Source of the DNA: Cytophagales bacterium
Lineage (GTDB): Bacteria; Bacteroidota; Bacteroidia; Cytophagales; Cyclobacteriaceae
DNA: 6,002 bases
Direction: 5' to 3'
Assembly: GCA_003500135.1 (NCBI GenBank)
Contig: DNTA01000040.1
Span: forward strand, 1 to 6,002
Below, piece after piece: positions 1 through 6,002 of the stretch. The notes under the pieces were generated by a model. That model did no database searches. It was given only the letters and a program-made list of their open reading frames with translations, and was not told where the DNA came from. The number at the start of each line of letters is the position of its first letter. Within the stretch, counting starts at the first letter, position 1. Made by a program: the position numbers and the translations under genes.

Positions 1-248
1 TCTTTTTCACCGGTAGCTGAAAGAAGAGCCGCAAGATGATAAACCTGGGTGATTTTATATTGTCGGATAACGTCGAACAGTGCGTTTTTATGGGTTACAT
101 CTAGCTGTATGAACATTTGATGGCGCATATGATCAGGCTTTTTAATATCGCAACTATACACATGATCTTCACCATAAATTTCAGCAAGTGCGGGTACCAG
201 GTCCGTTCCGATTTGTCCTGATGCGCCAATAACCAGTATATTTTCCAT
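1..248 (-). CDS. tdh: L-threonine 3-dehydrogenase, NAD-dependent SDR/epimerase type (N-terminal part, cut by window edge)
   Basis: This enzyme oxidises L-threonine to 2-amino-3-oxobutyrate with NAD+ in the cytoplasm, the first step of threonine breakdown to glycine. Only the first 82 residues are visible; the frame is open to base 1. I translated it from the ATG at 248-246. It begins MENILVIGASGQIG, a Rossmann-fold GxxGxxG motif (residues 8-14). An aspartate at residue 34 follows the second strand, the usual position for NAD(H) preference. The segment HLAALLSATGEK (71-82) is characteristic of the extended-SDR threonine dehydrogenases, as opposed to the zinc-dependent enzyme of E. coli. The start is bounded by an in-frame TAG six codons upstream. 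It is divergent from kbl, the enzyme for the next step, which strongly supports the assignment over a generic sugar-nucleotide epimerase. The catalytic Tyr-x-x-x-Lys lies outside the window and could not be checked. Confidence 0.88.
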   Translation of the reverse strand, partial: MENILVIGASGQIGTDLVPALAEIYGEDHVYSCDIKKPDHMRHQMFIQLDVTHKNALFDVIRQYKITQVYHLAALLSATGEK

Positions 249-392
249 GAATAGTTTTTTTATCTAATTTTTATATTGCGTAAAGGTAGATAACTATTGA
301 CAATTTGTAAATTTGCTGTTGATAATGCAATGTAATTTATAAATATCGTATCAATTCATGTTATCTGGTGAACAGTTCAAAATTGTACGGTA

Positions 393-425
393 TTTGATTC
401 TTTTGCAATATTCATTCTAATTTTA
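393..425 (+). promoter_or_regulatory. Possible Bacteroidota-type promoter for kbl
   Basis: TTTG at 393-396 is followed after 21 nt by TAATTTTA at 418-425, a 7-of-8 match to the Bacteroidota -7 element TAnnTTTG with a TTTG-type -33 element. A start of transcription near 431 would give a leader of roughly 48 nt before the kbl ATG. In DNA this AT-rich such a match is weak evidence, and the final G of the -7 element is missing. Confidence 0.25.
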
Positions 426-430
426 AGAAT
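414..430. promoter_or_regulatory. Imperfect 17-bp dyad, possible operator upstream of kbl
   Basis: The sequence ATTCTAATTTTAAGAAT has ATTCT/AGAAT arms at each end and is symmetrical at six of its eight base pairs around the central T. It overlaps the possible -7 element of kbl and sits 48 nt before its start codon, a sensible place for a regulator. No cognate regulator is identifiable. Its low complexity means it may be chance. Confidence 0.25.
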
Positions 431-478
431 ATATAAAATAAATCAACTACAATAAAGGAATTAATAAAATATCAAATT

Positions 479-1675
479 ATGTACGATACGCTAAAACCGA
501 AATTAGAAAATGAACTGAAAGACATTCAGGAAGCCGGTTTGTTTAAAAATGAGCGTGTAATCACAACGCCGCAGGGCGCTGTTATCCAAACAACCGATGG
601 CAAAGAAGTGATCAATTTTTGTGCGAACAACTATTTGGGTTTATCGTCGCACCCAAGAGTGATTGAAGCGGCCAAAAAAACAATCGATACACATGGGTTT
701 GGTATGTCATCGGTAAGGTTTATTTGTGGCACTCAGGATATTCATAAAACGCTGGAACGCAAAATTTCAGAATTCCTGCATACCGAAGACACTATTCTAT
801 ATGCGGCCGCATTTGATGCCAATGGAGGTGTGTTTGAGCCATTGTTCGGTCCGGAAGACGCGATTATTTCGGATTCACTGAACCATGCTTCCATCATAGA
901 TGGGGTTCGTTTATGCAAAGCGATGCGCTTCAGGTACCATCACAACGATATGGCTGACCTTGAGAAGAAGCTTCAGGAAGCCGACGCCAAAGGAGCGAAG
1001 CAAAAGATCATTGTAACAGACGGTGTGTTCTCAATGGATGGTACAATTGCCCAACTCGACAAAATTTGTGATTTGGCTGATCAATATAAGGCATTGGTAA
1101 TGTCTGATGAATGCCACTCAACCGGTTTTGTAGGTAAAACAGGTCGTGGAGTACACGAGTATCGAAACGTATTGGATCGCGTGGATATTATCACAGGTAC
1201 ACTGGGTAAAGCGCTTGGAGGGGCCTCAGGCGGGTTTACATCAGGTAAAAAGGAAATCATTGAATTGCTTCGTCAGCGATCAAGGCCGTATTTATTTTCC
1301 AACACATTGGCGCCTTCTATTGCCGGGGCCTCTATTGAAGTATTTAATTTACTCACTGAAACCACTGAGTTGCGTGATAAACTGGAAGATAATACGAAGT
1401 ACTTCCGCGAAAAGATGACCAATGCGGGTTTTGATATCAAACCCGGTAAACACGCCATTGTACCTATTATGTTGTATGATGCCGTGCTTTCACAGAAAAT
1501 GGCGGAAAAACTTCTTGAAAAAGGTATTTATGTTATTGGTTTTTACTACCCGGTAGTACCCAAAGGACAGGCCAGAATAAGGGTCCAGATATCGGCCGTA
1601 CACGAAAAAGAACATTTGGATAAAGCCATTGAAGCCTTTACTTCTGTAGGAAAAGAACTTGGGGTGCTTAAATAA
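479..1675 (+). CDS. kbl: Glycine C-acetyltransferase (2-amino-3-ketobutyrate CoA ligase)
   Basis: This cytoplasmic PLP enzyme of the alpha-oxoamine synthase family cleaves 2-amino-3-oxobutyrate with CoA to give glycine and acetyl-CoA, completing threonine degradation after Tdh. Its 398 residues equal the length of E. coli Kbl, which supports the ATG at 479. Visible family marks are [10 protein letters not shown] (47-56), FDANGG (112-117), the PLP-ring-stacking histidine in LNHAS (His138 by motif), the cofactor-binding DECHS (Asp210, His213), and [12 protein letters not shown] (241-252). In the last, Lys244 is the expected internal-aldimine lysine, at the same number as in the E. coli enzyme. 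The C-terminal [13 protein letters not shown] segment (358-370) carries the conserved arginine that binds the substrate carboxylate. Relatives such as 8-amino-7-oxononanoate synthase (BioF) and serine palmitoyltransferase share the fold. The exact length match and the divergent tdh make Kbl much the better call. The gene ends at a hairpin terminator. Confidence 0.97.
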   Translation: MYDTLKPKLENELKDIQEAGLFKNERVITTPQGAVIQTTDGKEVINFCANNYLGLSSHPRVIEAAKKTIDTHGFGMSSVRFICGTQDIHKTLERKISEFLHTEDTILYAAAFDANGGVFEPLFGPEDAIISDSLNHASIIDGVRLCKAMRFRYHHNDMADLEKKLQEADAKGAKQKIIVTDGVFSMDGTIAQLDKICDLADQYKALVMSDECHSTGFVGKTGRGVHEYRNVLDRVDIITGTLGKALGGASGGFTSGKKEIIELLRQRSRPYLFSNTLAPSIAGASIEVFNLLTETTELRDKLEDNTKYFREKMTNAGFDIKPGKHAIVPIMLYDAVLSQKMAEKLLEKGIYVIGFYYPVVPKGQARIRVQISAVHEKEHLDKAIEAFTSVGKELGVLK

Positions 1676-1713
1676 AAAAAGTGGGGATATTGGCTTCTGA
1701 TATCCCCTTTGTT
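1674..1713. terminator. Bidirectional intrinsic terminator between convergent kbl and metF
   Basis: An 8-bp perfect stem pairs GGGGATAT (1683-1690) with ATATCCCC (1700-1707) around a 9-nt loop. Read on the plus strand it is followed by TTTGTT, a modest U tract for kbl. Read on the minus strand it is followed, after AC, by seven Ts (complement of 1674-1680), a better tract for metF. The structure fills the 44-bp gap between the two stop codons, so it should end transcription from both sides. Confidence 0.8.
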
Positions 1714-1719
1714 CAATAT

Positions 1720-2583
1720 TTATTTTCTTATTTCCGAAAATATATCCACAGTTGCCCGGGATTTATTTAAGGTGTAGAAATGCAGGCCCGGCACCCCCTC
1801 CTCCAGTAATTCCCGACATTGATGAATGGCGTAATCAACACCGATCTGGTATGTTTTCTCTCGGTTGTCCTGGTAAGGTTCCAGTTGCTGAACCAATTCA
1901 TCAGGAATTTGAGTACCACACATATCAGAAAATTTCTTAATCTGCTTATAATTCACAATCGGGATAATTCCTGGAATGATGGGTTTGTCAATACCCGCTT
2001 CCCTGGCTTTTTGTACGAAATTGTAATAGTAATTATTATCAAAGAACATTTGTGTGACCACAAAATGCGCCCCTTTGTCAACCTTGTATTTTAGATAATT
2101 AATATCGTTATCCATATTTACAGACTCCGGGTGTTTTTCCGGATAACCTGCTGCGCCTATACAAAATAAACTTTTGGCTGCTGCCAGTTCGATCAAGTCA
2201 CTGGCATGTTGAAAGTACCCTGCCTTATTAACAAAATCCTTTGTGCCCTTTGGTGGATCACCGCGAAGCAACATCAGGTTACTTATATTTCTATCATGTA
2301 GGAATTTTAAGTCTTGTTCCACTTTTTCTTTGCTCGCATTTACGCAAGTGTAGTGGGCCATGGTCGTCAGACCTATTTTATTTTGTATATAGTCAATAAG
2401 GTCAAAAGAAGCATCCTGTGTTGAGCCACCTGCGCCATAGGTTACGGAAATAAATGAAGGCGACAGCTTCATAAGCTGACCAACATTGATACCCAACTCC
2501 AGTATACTTGAGTAGTTTTTGGGTGGAAAAAACTCGAAAGAATAAGTGATCTCGTTTTTGGCTAGCAGGTCCGATATTTTCAC
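1720..2583 (-). CDS. metF: 5,10-methylenetetrahydrofolate reductase
   Basis: MetF is a cytoplasmic FAD enzyme that reduces 5,10-methylene-THF to 5-methyl-THF, the methyl donor for methionine synthase. At 287 residues it has the bacterial single-domain length, about that of E. coli MetF, and lacks the eukaryotic regulatory domain. Family motifs occur in order: SFEFFPPK (15-22), with Glu17 as the likely catalytic acid (E. coli Glu28); SVTYGAGGS (46-54); LLRGDPP (105-111), with Asp109 matching flavin-contacting Asp120; AGYPEKHPE (145-153); TQMFFD (177-182); PGIIPI (204-209); and HFYTLN (268-273). The start is GTG at 2583-2581. No ATG lies between it and an upstream in-frame TAA eight codons away, and the next in-frame Met (residue 38) would remove the catalytic Glu motif. 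It lies 101 nt downstream of the Crp-type gene on the same strand, so it may be read through or have its own promoter. Confidence 0.96.
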   Translation of the reverse strand: MKISDLLAKNEITYSFEFFPPKNYSSILELGINVGQLMKLSPSFISVTYGAGGSTQDASFDLIDYIQNKIGLTTMAHYTCVNASKEKVEQDLKFLHDRNISNLMLLRGDPPKGTKDFVNKAGYFQHASDLIELAAAKSLFCIGAAGYPEKHPESVNMDNDINYLKYKVDKGAHFVVTQMFFDNNYYYNFVQKAREAGIDKPIIPGIIPIVNYKQIKKFSDMCGTQIPDELVQQLEPYQDNREKTYQIGVDYAIHQCRELLEEGVPGLHFYTLNKSRATVDIFSEIRK

Positions 2584-2621
2584 TCTTGTAAAATTTATTG
2601 GATTTTATTTCAAAAGTGGCT

Positions 2622-2654
2622 AAAAAATAGTAAAAATGTAATATTTTATGCAAA
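2622..2654 (-). promoter_or_regulatory. Weak promoter-like pair upstream of metF
   Basis: On the minus strand, TTTG (2654-2651) is followed after 21 nt by TATTTTTT (2629-2622), a 7-of-8 match to TAnnTTTG. The spacing is the same as in the kbl candidate, and the element lies about 40 nt before the metF GTG. The surrounding 101-bp gap (2584-2684) contains no clear terminator hairpin, riboswitch or small ORF. Given the poly-A/T composition, this could easily be chance. Confidence 0.2.
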
Positions 2655-2684
2655 AAATTGGCGTTTTATGGTGTCCTTTATAAA

Positions 2685-3326
2685 CTAAAGATTTACCATC
2701 TCTATTTTATTTCTGCCAAGCCTTACCTTCCCCATCTTTTCCAGTTGTTTCAGCAGCCTGCTGATAACTTCACGAGAAGTATTGAGGTCCGTAGCGATAT
2801 CGAGATGCGAAATATGAATTATTTTTGATTGATGGAGTTCAGACTTTTCAATTAAATAATTTTCAAGCCTTTCATCCATTTTTTTAAATGCCAGCTGGTC
2901 GATAGCATGGAGTAACATATTAAAGCGCCTGGTATAGGTATTCATGATAAACGCCTTCCATGAATCATACTTATTCATCCACTTCTCCACATATTCAATG
3001 GGAATACAAATATATTCCGAGTATTGTTCAGCAACAGCACGTATATTGCTCTGTTGACTCGATAAACAACACGTTAGTGATATGGCACAGGTATCGCCTT
3101 CTTCAAGATAATACAGGAATATTTCATTACCCTCTTCATCCTCTCGCAATATTTTAATAGATCCCTTGATCATTAAGGGTACGAATTCAATATTCTGGCC
3201 AATATCCATTAAGTAATCACCTGTGTCGGCTTTGCCCAGGTGTGCCACTTCAAGGATATCCGATTTTAGTTCACTTTCAAAAAAGTGAGGTAAACTATTT
3301 TCTTCTATTTGTTGTAATACTGACAC
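2685..3326 (-). CDS. Crp/Fnr-family transcriptional regulator, cysteine-rich, signal unknown
   Basis: A 213-residue DNA-binding protein with the two-domain Crp/Fnr plan. A cyclic-nucleotide-binding-like beta-barrel spans about residues 20-115 (GDYLMDIG 36-43, IKGSIKI 53-59, YYLEEGD 72-78). A long dimerisation helix covers about 112-150. A winged helix-turn-helix follows from about 150, with HTH core HLDIATDLNTSREVISRLLK (174-193); SREVISR in the recognition helix is typical of the family. The phosphate-binding segment is atypical: after EEGD it reads TCAISLTCCLSS, without the Gly-Glu and Arg-Ser that bind cAMP in E. coli Crp. It carries Cys80, Cys86 and Cys87, with Cys107 nearby. This is also not the N-terminal Fe-S cysteine pattern of Fnr. 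Cyclic AMP sensing is therefore unlikely; thiol, redox or sulfur sensing is an inference only. The start is GTG at 3326-3324, since no upstream in-frame ATG exists before a stop and the first Met (40) would truncate the barrel. It begins 5 nt after lspA, suggesting cotranscription. Confidence 0.9.
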   Translation of the reverse strand: MSVLQQIEENSLPHFFESELKSDILEVAHLGKADTGDYLMDIGQNIEFVPLMIKGSIKILREDEEGNEIFLYYLEEGDTCAISLTCCLSSQQSNIRAVAEQYSEYICIPIEYVEKWMNKYDSWKAFIMNTYTRRFNMLLHAIDQLAFKKMDERLENYLIEKSELHQSKIIHISHLDIATDLNTSREVISRLLKQLEKMGKVRLGRNKIEMVNL

Positions 3327-3331
3327 GGGTA

Positions 3332-3988
3332 TTATTGAGCTTTTTGAGTTTCAAATTGATCGGCATCTTCAGTTCTGGTATCCATTTTGATATCACTGGA
3401 TTCACTCTCACTGTGCTCTGAGAAAAAGCGCTTCTGGAAAATCAGAATAAACCCGACGCCAATGAAAATTGAAGCGTCGGCAACGTTGAATATAGGCCAT
3501 AGCGAAATGTGCTCACCCCCGAATAGAGGTACCCAATCGGCTACCCAGCCTTCCCATATATCCACATAAAACATATCAATTACCTGCCCATGAAACCAGG
3601 GCGTTGACACTCCTGACGGGGCATTATCGAGCCATACTCCATAAAATGTGCTGTCGATCACATTTCCTATAGCGCCACCCAATATGAGCGCGATTGACCA
3701 GGTAAGTCCCGCAGGCACCTGTTTTTTAACTAAATAATACAGATAATAAGCGATACCTACCATAGCCGCAAGACGGAATATAGTAAGGAATAGTTTTCCG
3801 TGTTCACTACCCAACTCCAATCCAAAGGCCATACCGGGGTTGAGCGTGTAATGAAGCTTGAACCAGTCACCAAAAACATTGATCTGGCCCGGTAGTCCCA
3901 TTTCCATGTTGTAATACACCAGCATTTTTACAATCTGATCTATGGCAATGACACCCAGGGCCAATAAATAATATTTTGCGTATTTCAT
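3332..3988 (-). CDS. lspA: Lipoprotein signal peptidase (signal peptidase II)
   Basis: LspA is an inner-membrane aspartyl protease that removes the signal peptide from diacylglyceryl-modified prolipoproteins. Four hydrophobic segments are visible at about 5-25, 66-87, 94-112 and 168-188. Conserved marks are IDQIVK (16-21), TLNPGMAFG (48-56), GGAIGNVID (104-112), and the two likely catalytic aspartates: Asp138 in GQVIDMF and Asp171 in FNVADASI. At 218 residues it is longer than the roughly 165 of E. coli. The spacings Asn109-Asp138 and Asp138-Asp171 are both enlarged by about 15 residues, and GNxxDR is GNVIDS here. Both traits recall other Bacteroidota LspA proteins. A hydrophilic, acidic tail of about 29 residues follows the last membrane helix. 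Its ATG lies 10 nt after the ileS stop, consistent with an ileS-lspA operon. Confidence 0.96.
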   Translation of the reverse strand: MKYAKYYLLALGVIAIDQIVKMLVYYNMEMGLPGQINVFGDWFKLHYTLNPGMAFGLELGSEHGKLFLTIFRLAAMVGIAYYLYYLVKKQVPAGLTWSIALILGGAIGNVIDSTFYGVWLDNAPSGVSTPWFHGQVIDMFYVDIWEGWVADWVPLFGGEHISLWPIFNVADASIFIGVGFILIFQKRFFSEHSESESSDIKMDTRTEDADQFETQKAQ

Positions 3989-3998
3989 TTTTTAATTT

Positions 3999-6002
3999 TT
4001 AACTCACCACCTCAATGGCTACGGTCATTGTTAAGTGGTCTATCTCCAGAATATCACCCACAACTTTTTCTTTTATCGTAAGATCTCTGGCTTGGGTTTC
4101 AGTACAAATATAGGATTTATTCGAAATTAGCGCCTTTTCACCTTTTTCATCAAATTTATTGACCGAAATACTGATTTTATCCTGCACTTCTAACCCTTTG
4201 TCCTTACGAAGGTTTTGGATTCGGTTTACAAAATCACGCGCAAGCCCTTCCTGTTCCAGTTCTTCTGTAATGGTTATATCCAGGGCTACCGTGATGTGGT
4301 TTTCTGTAGCCACAGACCAACCCGGAATATCCTCCGATGCAATAAGAAGGTCATCGTCTTTCAACTCAATTTTTTCTCCTCCTGCATCAATACTCAGACT
4401 GCCAGATGTTTCAAACTGGTTAATGTCTTCCTGAGACAGTTGGGCCACAACCTTTGTAATGTCCTTCATTTTGGGACCGTATTGCTTGCCCAGGTTCCTG
4501 AAATTTGGCTTTGCCTTTTTCACAATCACACCGGAAGCAGTATCTACAAACTCTATTTCTTTTACATTCACCTCAGAAATAATGAGGTCTTCTACGGCTT
4601 CGATCTGGCGCTTTAAATGTGCATCCAAAACAGGGATCATAATCTTGGTAAGTGGCTGACGTACCTTGATCTTGTGCTGTTTCCTCAATGAGTGGACCAG
4701 TGAAGAAATGTTCTGTGCCAGTGCCATTTGTTCTTCAAGATCTCCGTCGATCATTTTTTCATCAGCTTCCGGAAACTCCGATAAATGCACCGAATACTCA
4801 CCATTTTCTTTGCTCTGTGGATGAAGATCAAGATAAAGCAGATCCATATAAAATGGCGATATTGGTGATGATAGTTGTGCAATTGTTGACAGGCACTGGT
4901 GAAGCGTGTAATAGGCCGCCTTTTTGTCAGCATTGAACTCACCTTTCCAGAAACGTTTACGATTAAGCCTTACGTACCAGTTGGAAAGGTCATCTATGGT
5001 AAAATTCTGTATGGCCCTTGCGGCCCTTGTCGGCTCATAGTTTTCATAAGCCTCTTTTACTGTTTTTATCAGAGAGTTAAGCTTTGATAGCACCCATCGG
5101 TCGCTGCGCGTAAGTTCATCATAGCTTACTTTGTGTTCCTCATTATTATACCGGTCAAGGTTGGCATATAGGGCGAAGAATGAATACGTGTTTTGCAGTG
5201 TGCTGAAAAACCTGCGCTGAACTTCAACAACGCCATTCATATCGAACTTCAGGTTATCCCATGGGTTGGCATTTACAATTAAATACCACCGGGTGGCATC
5301 CGCTCCATATTGTTCTATAGTTTCAAATGGGTTGATAACATTGCCCAATCGCTTAGACATTTTATTACCATCCTTATCCAGTACAAGTCCGTTGGCAATT
5401 ACATTTTTAAAGGCCACACTATCAAAAAGCATTCCCGCTATGGCATGCAAGGTAAAAAACCAACCACGGGTTTGGTCCACACCTTCGGCAATGAAGTCGG
5501 CAGGGTAATTTCGATCAAAAACTTCCTTGTTTTCAAAAGGATAGTGCAGTTGCGCATAAGGCATAGCTCCCGAGTCAAACCATACATCAATCAGGTCGGG
5601 TTCCCGGTGCATGGGCTTACCGCTGTCACTCACCAAAACAATATTATCCACATAGGGGCGGTGCAAGTCAAAGTCTTCAGGAAGTTCCTGGTCCATGATT
5701 CCCGCTTCTTTTGCCTTATGCACTTCAGCCTTTAGTTCTTCTACCGACCCGATACAAATTTCTTCAGTACCATCCTCAGTGCGCCAGATGGGCAATGGGG
5801 TACCCCAGTACCTGGACCGGCTAAGGTTCCAGTCCACCAGGTTTTCCAGCCAGTTGCCGAAACGCCCCGTTCCGGTAGAAGCAGGCTTCCAGTTGATGGT
5901 ATTGTTTAGTTTAACCAATTGATCTTTAAAAGCAGTGGTTTTAATGAACCACGATTCCATTGGGTAGTACAACACCGGTTTATCCGTACGCCAGCAATGC
6001 GG
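3999..6002 (-). CDS. ileS: Isoleucyl-tRNA synthetase (C-terminal 667 residues; N-terminus beyond window edge)
   Basis: This cytoplasmic class I synthetase charges tRNA-Ile and edits misactivated valine. The frame is open to 6002: the visible part starts PHCWRTDKPVLYYPMESWF, the usual exit from the editing (CP1) domain. The codon at 5975-5973 is an internal GTG (Val), not a start. Later motifs (numbered from the first visible residue) are GNWLENLVDWNLSRSRYWG (49-67), DVWFDSGAMPY (139-149), ADFIAEGVDQTRGWF (168-182), and the ATP-binding loop KMSKR in GNKMSKRLGN (212-221). WYVRLNRKRFW (342-352) lies in the anticodon-binding helical domain. The remaining 300 or so residues resemble the extended C-terminal region of the eukaryote-like (IleS2) enzymes, and I see no C-terminal cysteine zinc cluster of the E. 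coli type. The HIGH motif and most of the editing site lie outside the window, probably about 450 further residues. The gene leads a tight cluster into lspA. Confidence 0.97.
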   Translation of the reverse strand, partial: PHCWRTDKPVLYYPMESWFIKTTAFKDQLVKLNNTINWKPASTGTGRFGNWLENLVDWNLSRSRYWGTPLPIWRTEDGTEEICIGSVEELKAEVHKAKEAGIMDQELPEDFDLHRPYVDNIVLVSDSGKPMHREPDLIDVWFDSGAMPYAQLHYPFENKEVFDRNYPADFIAEGVDQTRGWFFTLHAIAGMLFDSVAFKNVIANGLVLDKDGNKMSKRLGNVINPFETIEQYGADATRWYLIVNANPWDNLKFDMNGVVEVQRRFFSTLQNTYSFFALYANLDRYNNEEHKVSYDELTRSDRWVLSKLNSLIKTVKEAYENYEPTRAARAIQNFTIDDLSNWYVRLNRKRFWKGEFNADKKAAYYTLHQCLSTIAQLSSPISPFYMDLLYLDLHPQSKENGEYSVHLSEFPEADEKMIDGDLEEQMALAQNISSLVHSLRKQHKIKVRQPLTKIMIPVLDAHLKRQIEAVEDLIISEVNVKEIEFVDTASGVIVKKAKPNFRNLGKQYGPKMKDITKVVAQLSQEDINQFETSGSLSIDAGGEKIELKDDDLLIASEDIPGWSVATENHITVALDITITEELEQEGLARDFVNRIQNLRKDKGLEVQDKISISVNKFDEKGEKALISNKSYICTETQARDLTIKEKVVGDILEIDHLTMTVAIEVVS

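Larger units (their letters stand above)
249..478. other. AT-rich divergent intergenic region between tdh and kbl
   Basis: This 230-bp spacer holds the 5' ends of both threonine-degradation genes and should carry both promoters. I see no ORF, RNA gene or riboswitch-like fold in it. It is strongly AT-rich, so short promoter-like and palindromic matches are expected by chance. The best candidates are listed separately: a promoter-like pair at 393-425 and an overlapping dyad at 414-430. No convincing TAnnTTTG element with a correctly spaced upstream TTG was found on the minus strand for tdh. An AAGGA at 455-459 lies about 19 nt before the kbl ATG, too far for a normal Shine-Dalgarno site. Confidence 0.6.

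Noticed and set aside
308..315. Exact TAnnTTTG match (TAAATTTG) on the plus strand in the tdh-kbl spacer
   Set aside because: No TTG lies at a suitable distance upstream (nearest spacings are 8 and 29 nt), and it would give a leader of about 155 nt. A chance match is likely in AT-rich DNA.
335..344. Perfect palindrome ATTTATAAAT in the tdh-kbl spacer
   Set aside because: It contains only A and T and is short, so it is expected by chance at this composition.
1146..1418. 90-codon open frame inside kbl in another plus-strand frame
   Set aside because: It lies fully within kbl, whose conserved PLP-lysine region explains this DNA.
2402..2653. 83-codon open frame on the minus strand across the metF start
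   Set aside because: It overlaps the well-supported N-terminal part of metF in another frame, and its translation has no recognisable features.
2584..2684. Possible riboswitch (such as a SAM-responsive leader) ahead of metF
   Set aside because: The gap is only 101 bp, mostly A/T, and shows no GC-bearing multi-helix structure or terminator/antiterminator pair.
4215..4616. 133-codon open frame antisense to ileS
   Set aside because: It is the shadow of a strongly conserved synthetase frame, with no motif or start signal of its own. Other antisense frames within ileS (such as 5310-5735) were dropped for the same reason.
5973..5975. GTG at the right end as the start of a 658-residue protein
   Set aside because: The frame continues upstream to the window edge with PHCWRTDKP, a conserved internal IleRS segment, so this GTG encodes an internal valine.

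Overview
The window reads as an ordinary core-genome segment of a member of the Bacteroidota, probably near the Cytophagales (the order is an inference from protein resemblance only). Supporting signs are the long eukaryote-like isoleucyl-tRNA synthetase with a KMSKR loop, a signal peptidase II with enlarged extracytoplasmic loops and GN-x-x-DS in place of GN-x-x-DR, the short-chain-dehydrogenase type of threonine dehydrogenase, very AT-rich intergenic DNA, and a lack of clear Shine-Dalgarno sequences.

Layout. Positions 1-248 (minus) hold the N-terminal part of an NAD-dependent L-threonine 3-dehydrogenase (tdh). A 230-bp AT-rich divergent spacer follows, then kbl (plus, 479-1675), glycine C-acetyltransferase. 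A short bidirectional hairpin terminator at about 1674-1713 separates kbl from a convergent block on the minus strand. That block reads, in transcription order, ileS (open at the right edge, 6002 to 3999), lspA (10-nt gap), a Crp/Fnr-type regulator (5-nt gap) and metF (101-nt gap). Both the regulator and metF appear to start at GTG.

How the genes fit together. Tdh and Kbl together degrade threonine to glycine and acetyl-CoA through 2-amino-3-oxobutyrate. MetF reduces 5,10-methylene-THF, which glycine breakdown can supply, to 5-methyl-THF for methionine synthesis. The neighbourhood therefore has a loose glycine/one-carbon theme, although metF lies in the opposite transcription unit. ileS and lspA are a widely conserved housekeeping pair (tRNA charging and lipoprotein maturation). 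The Crp/Fnr-type protein lacks the usual cAMP-contact signature and has cysteines where the ligand-binding segment should be, so its signal is unknown.

I found no mobile element, RNA gene, CRISPR array, phage sequence or evident new system. The points most worth a second look are the Cys-rich regulator, the direct ileS-lspA junction, the paired GTG starts, and an imperfect dyad overlapping a possible kbl promoter.
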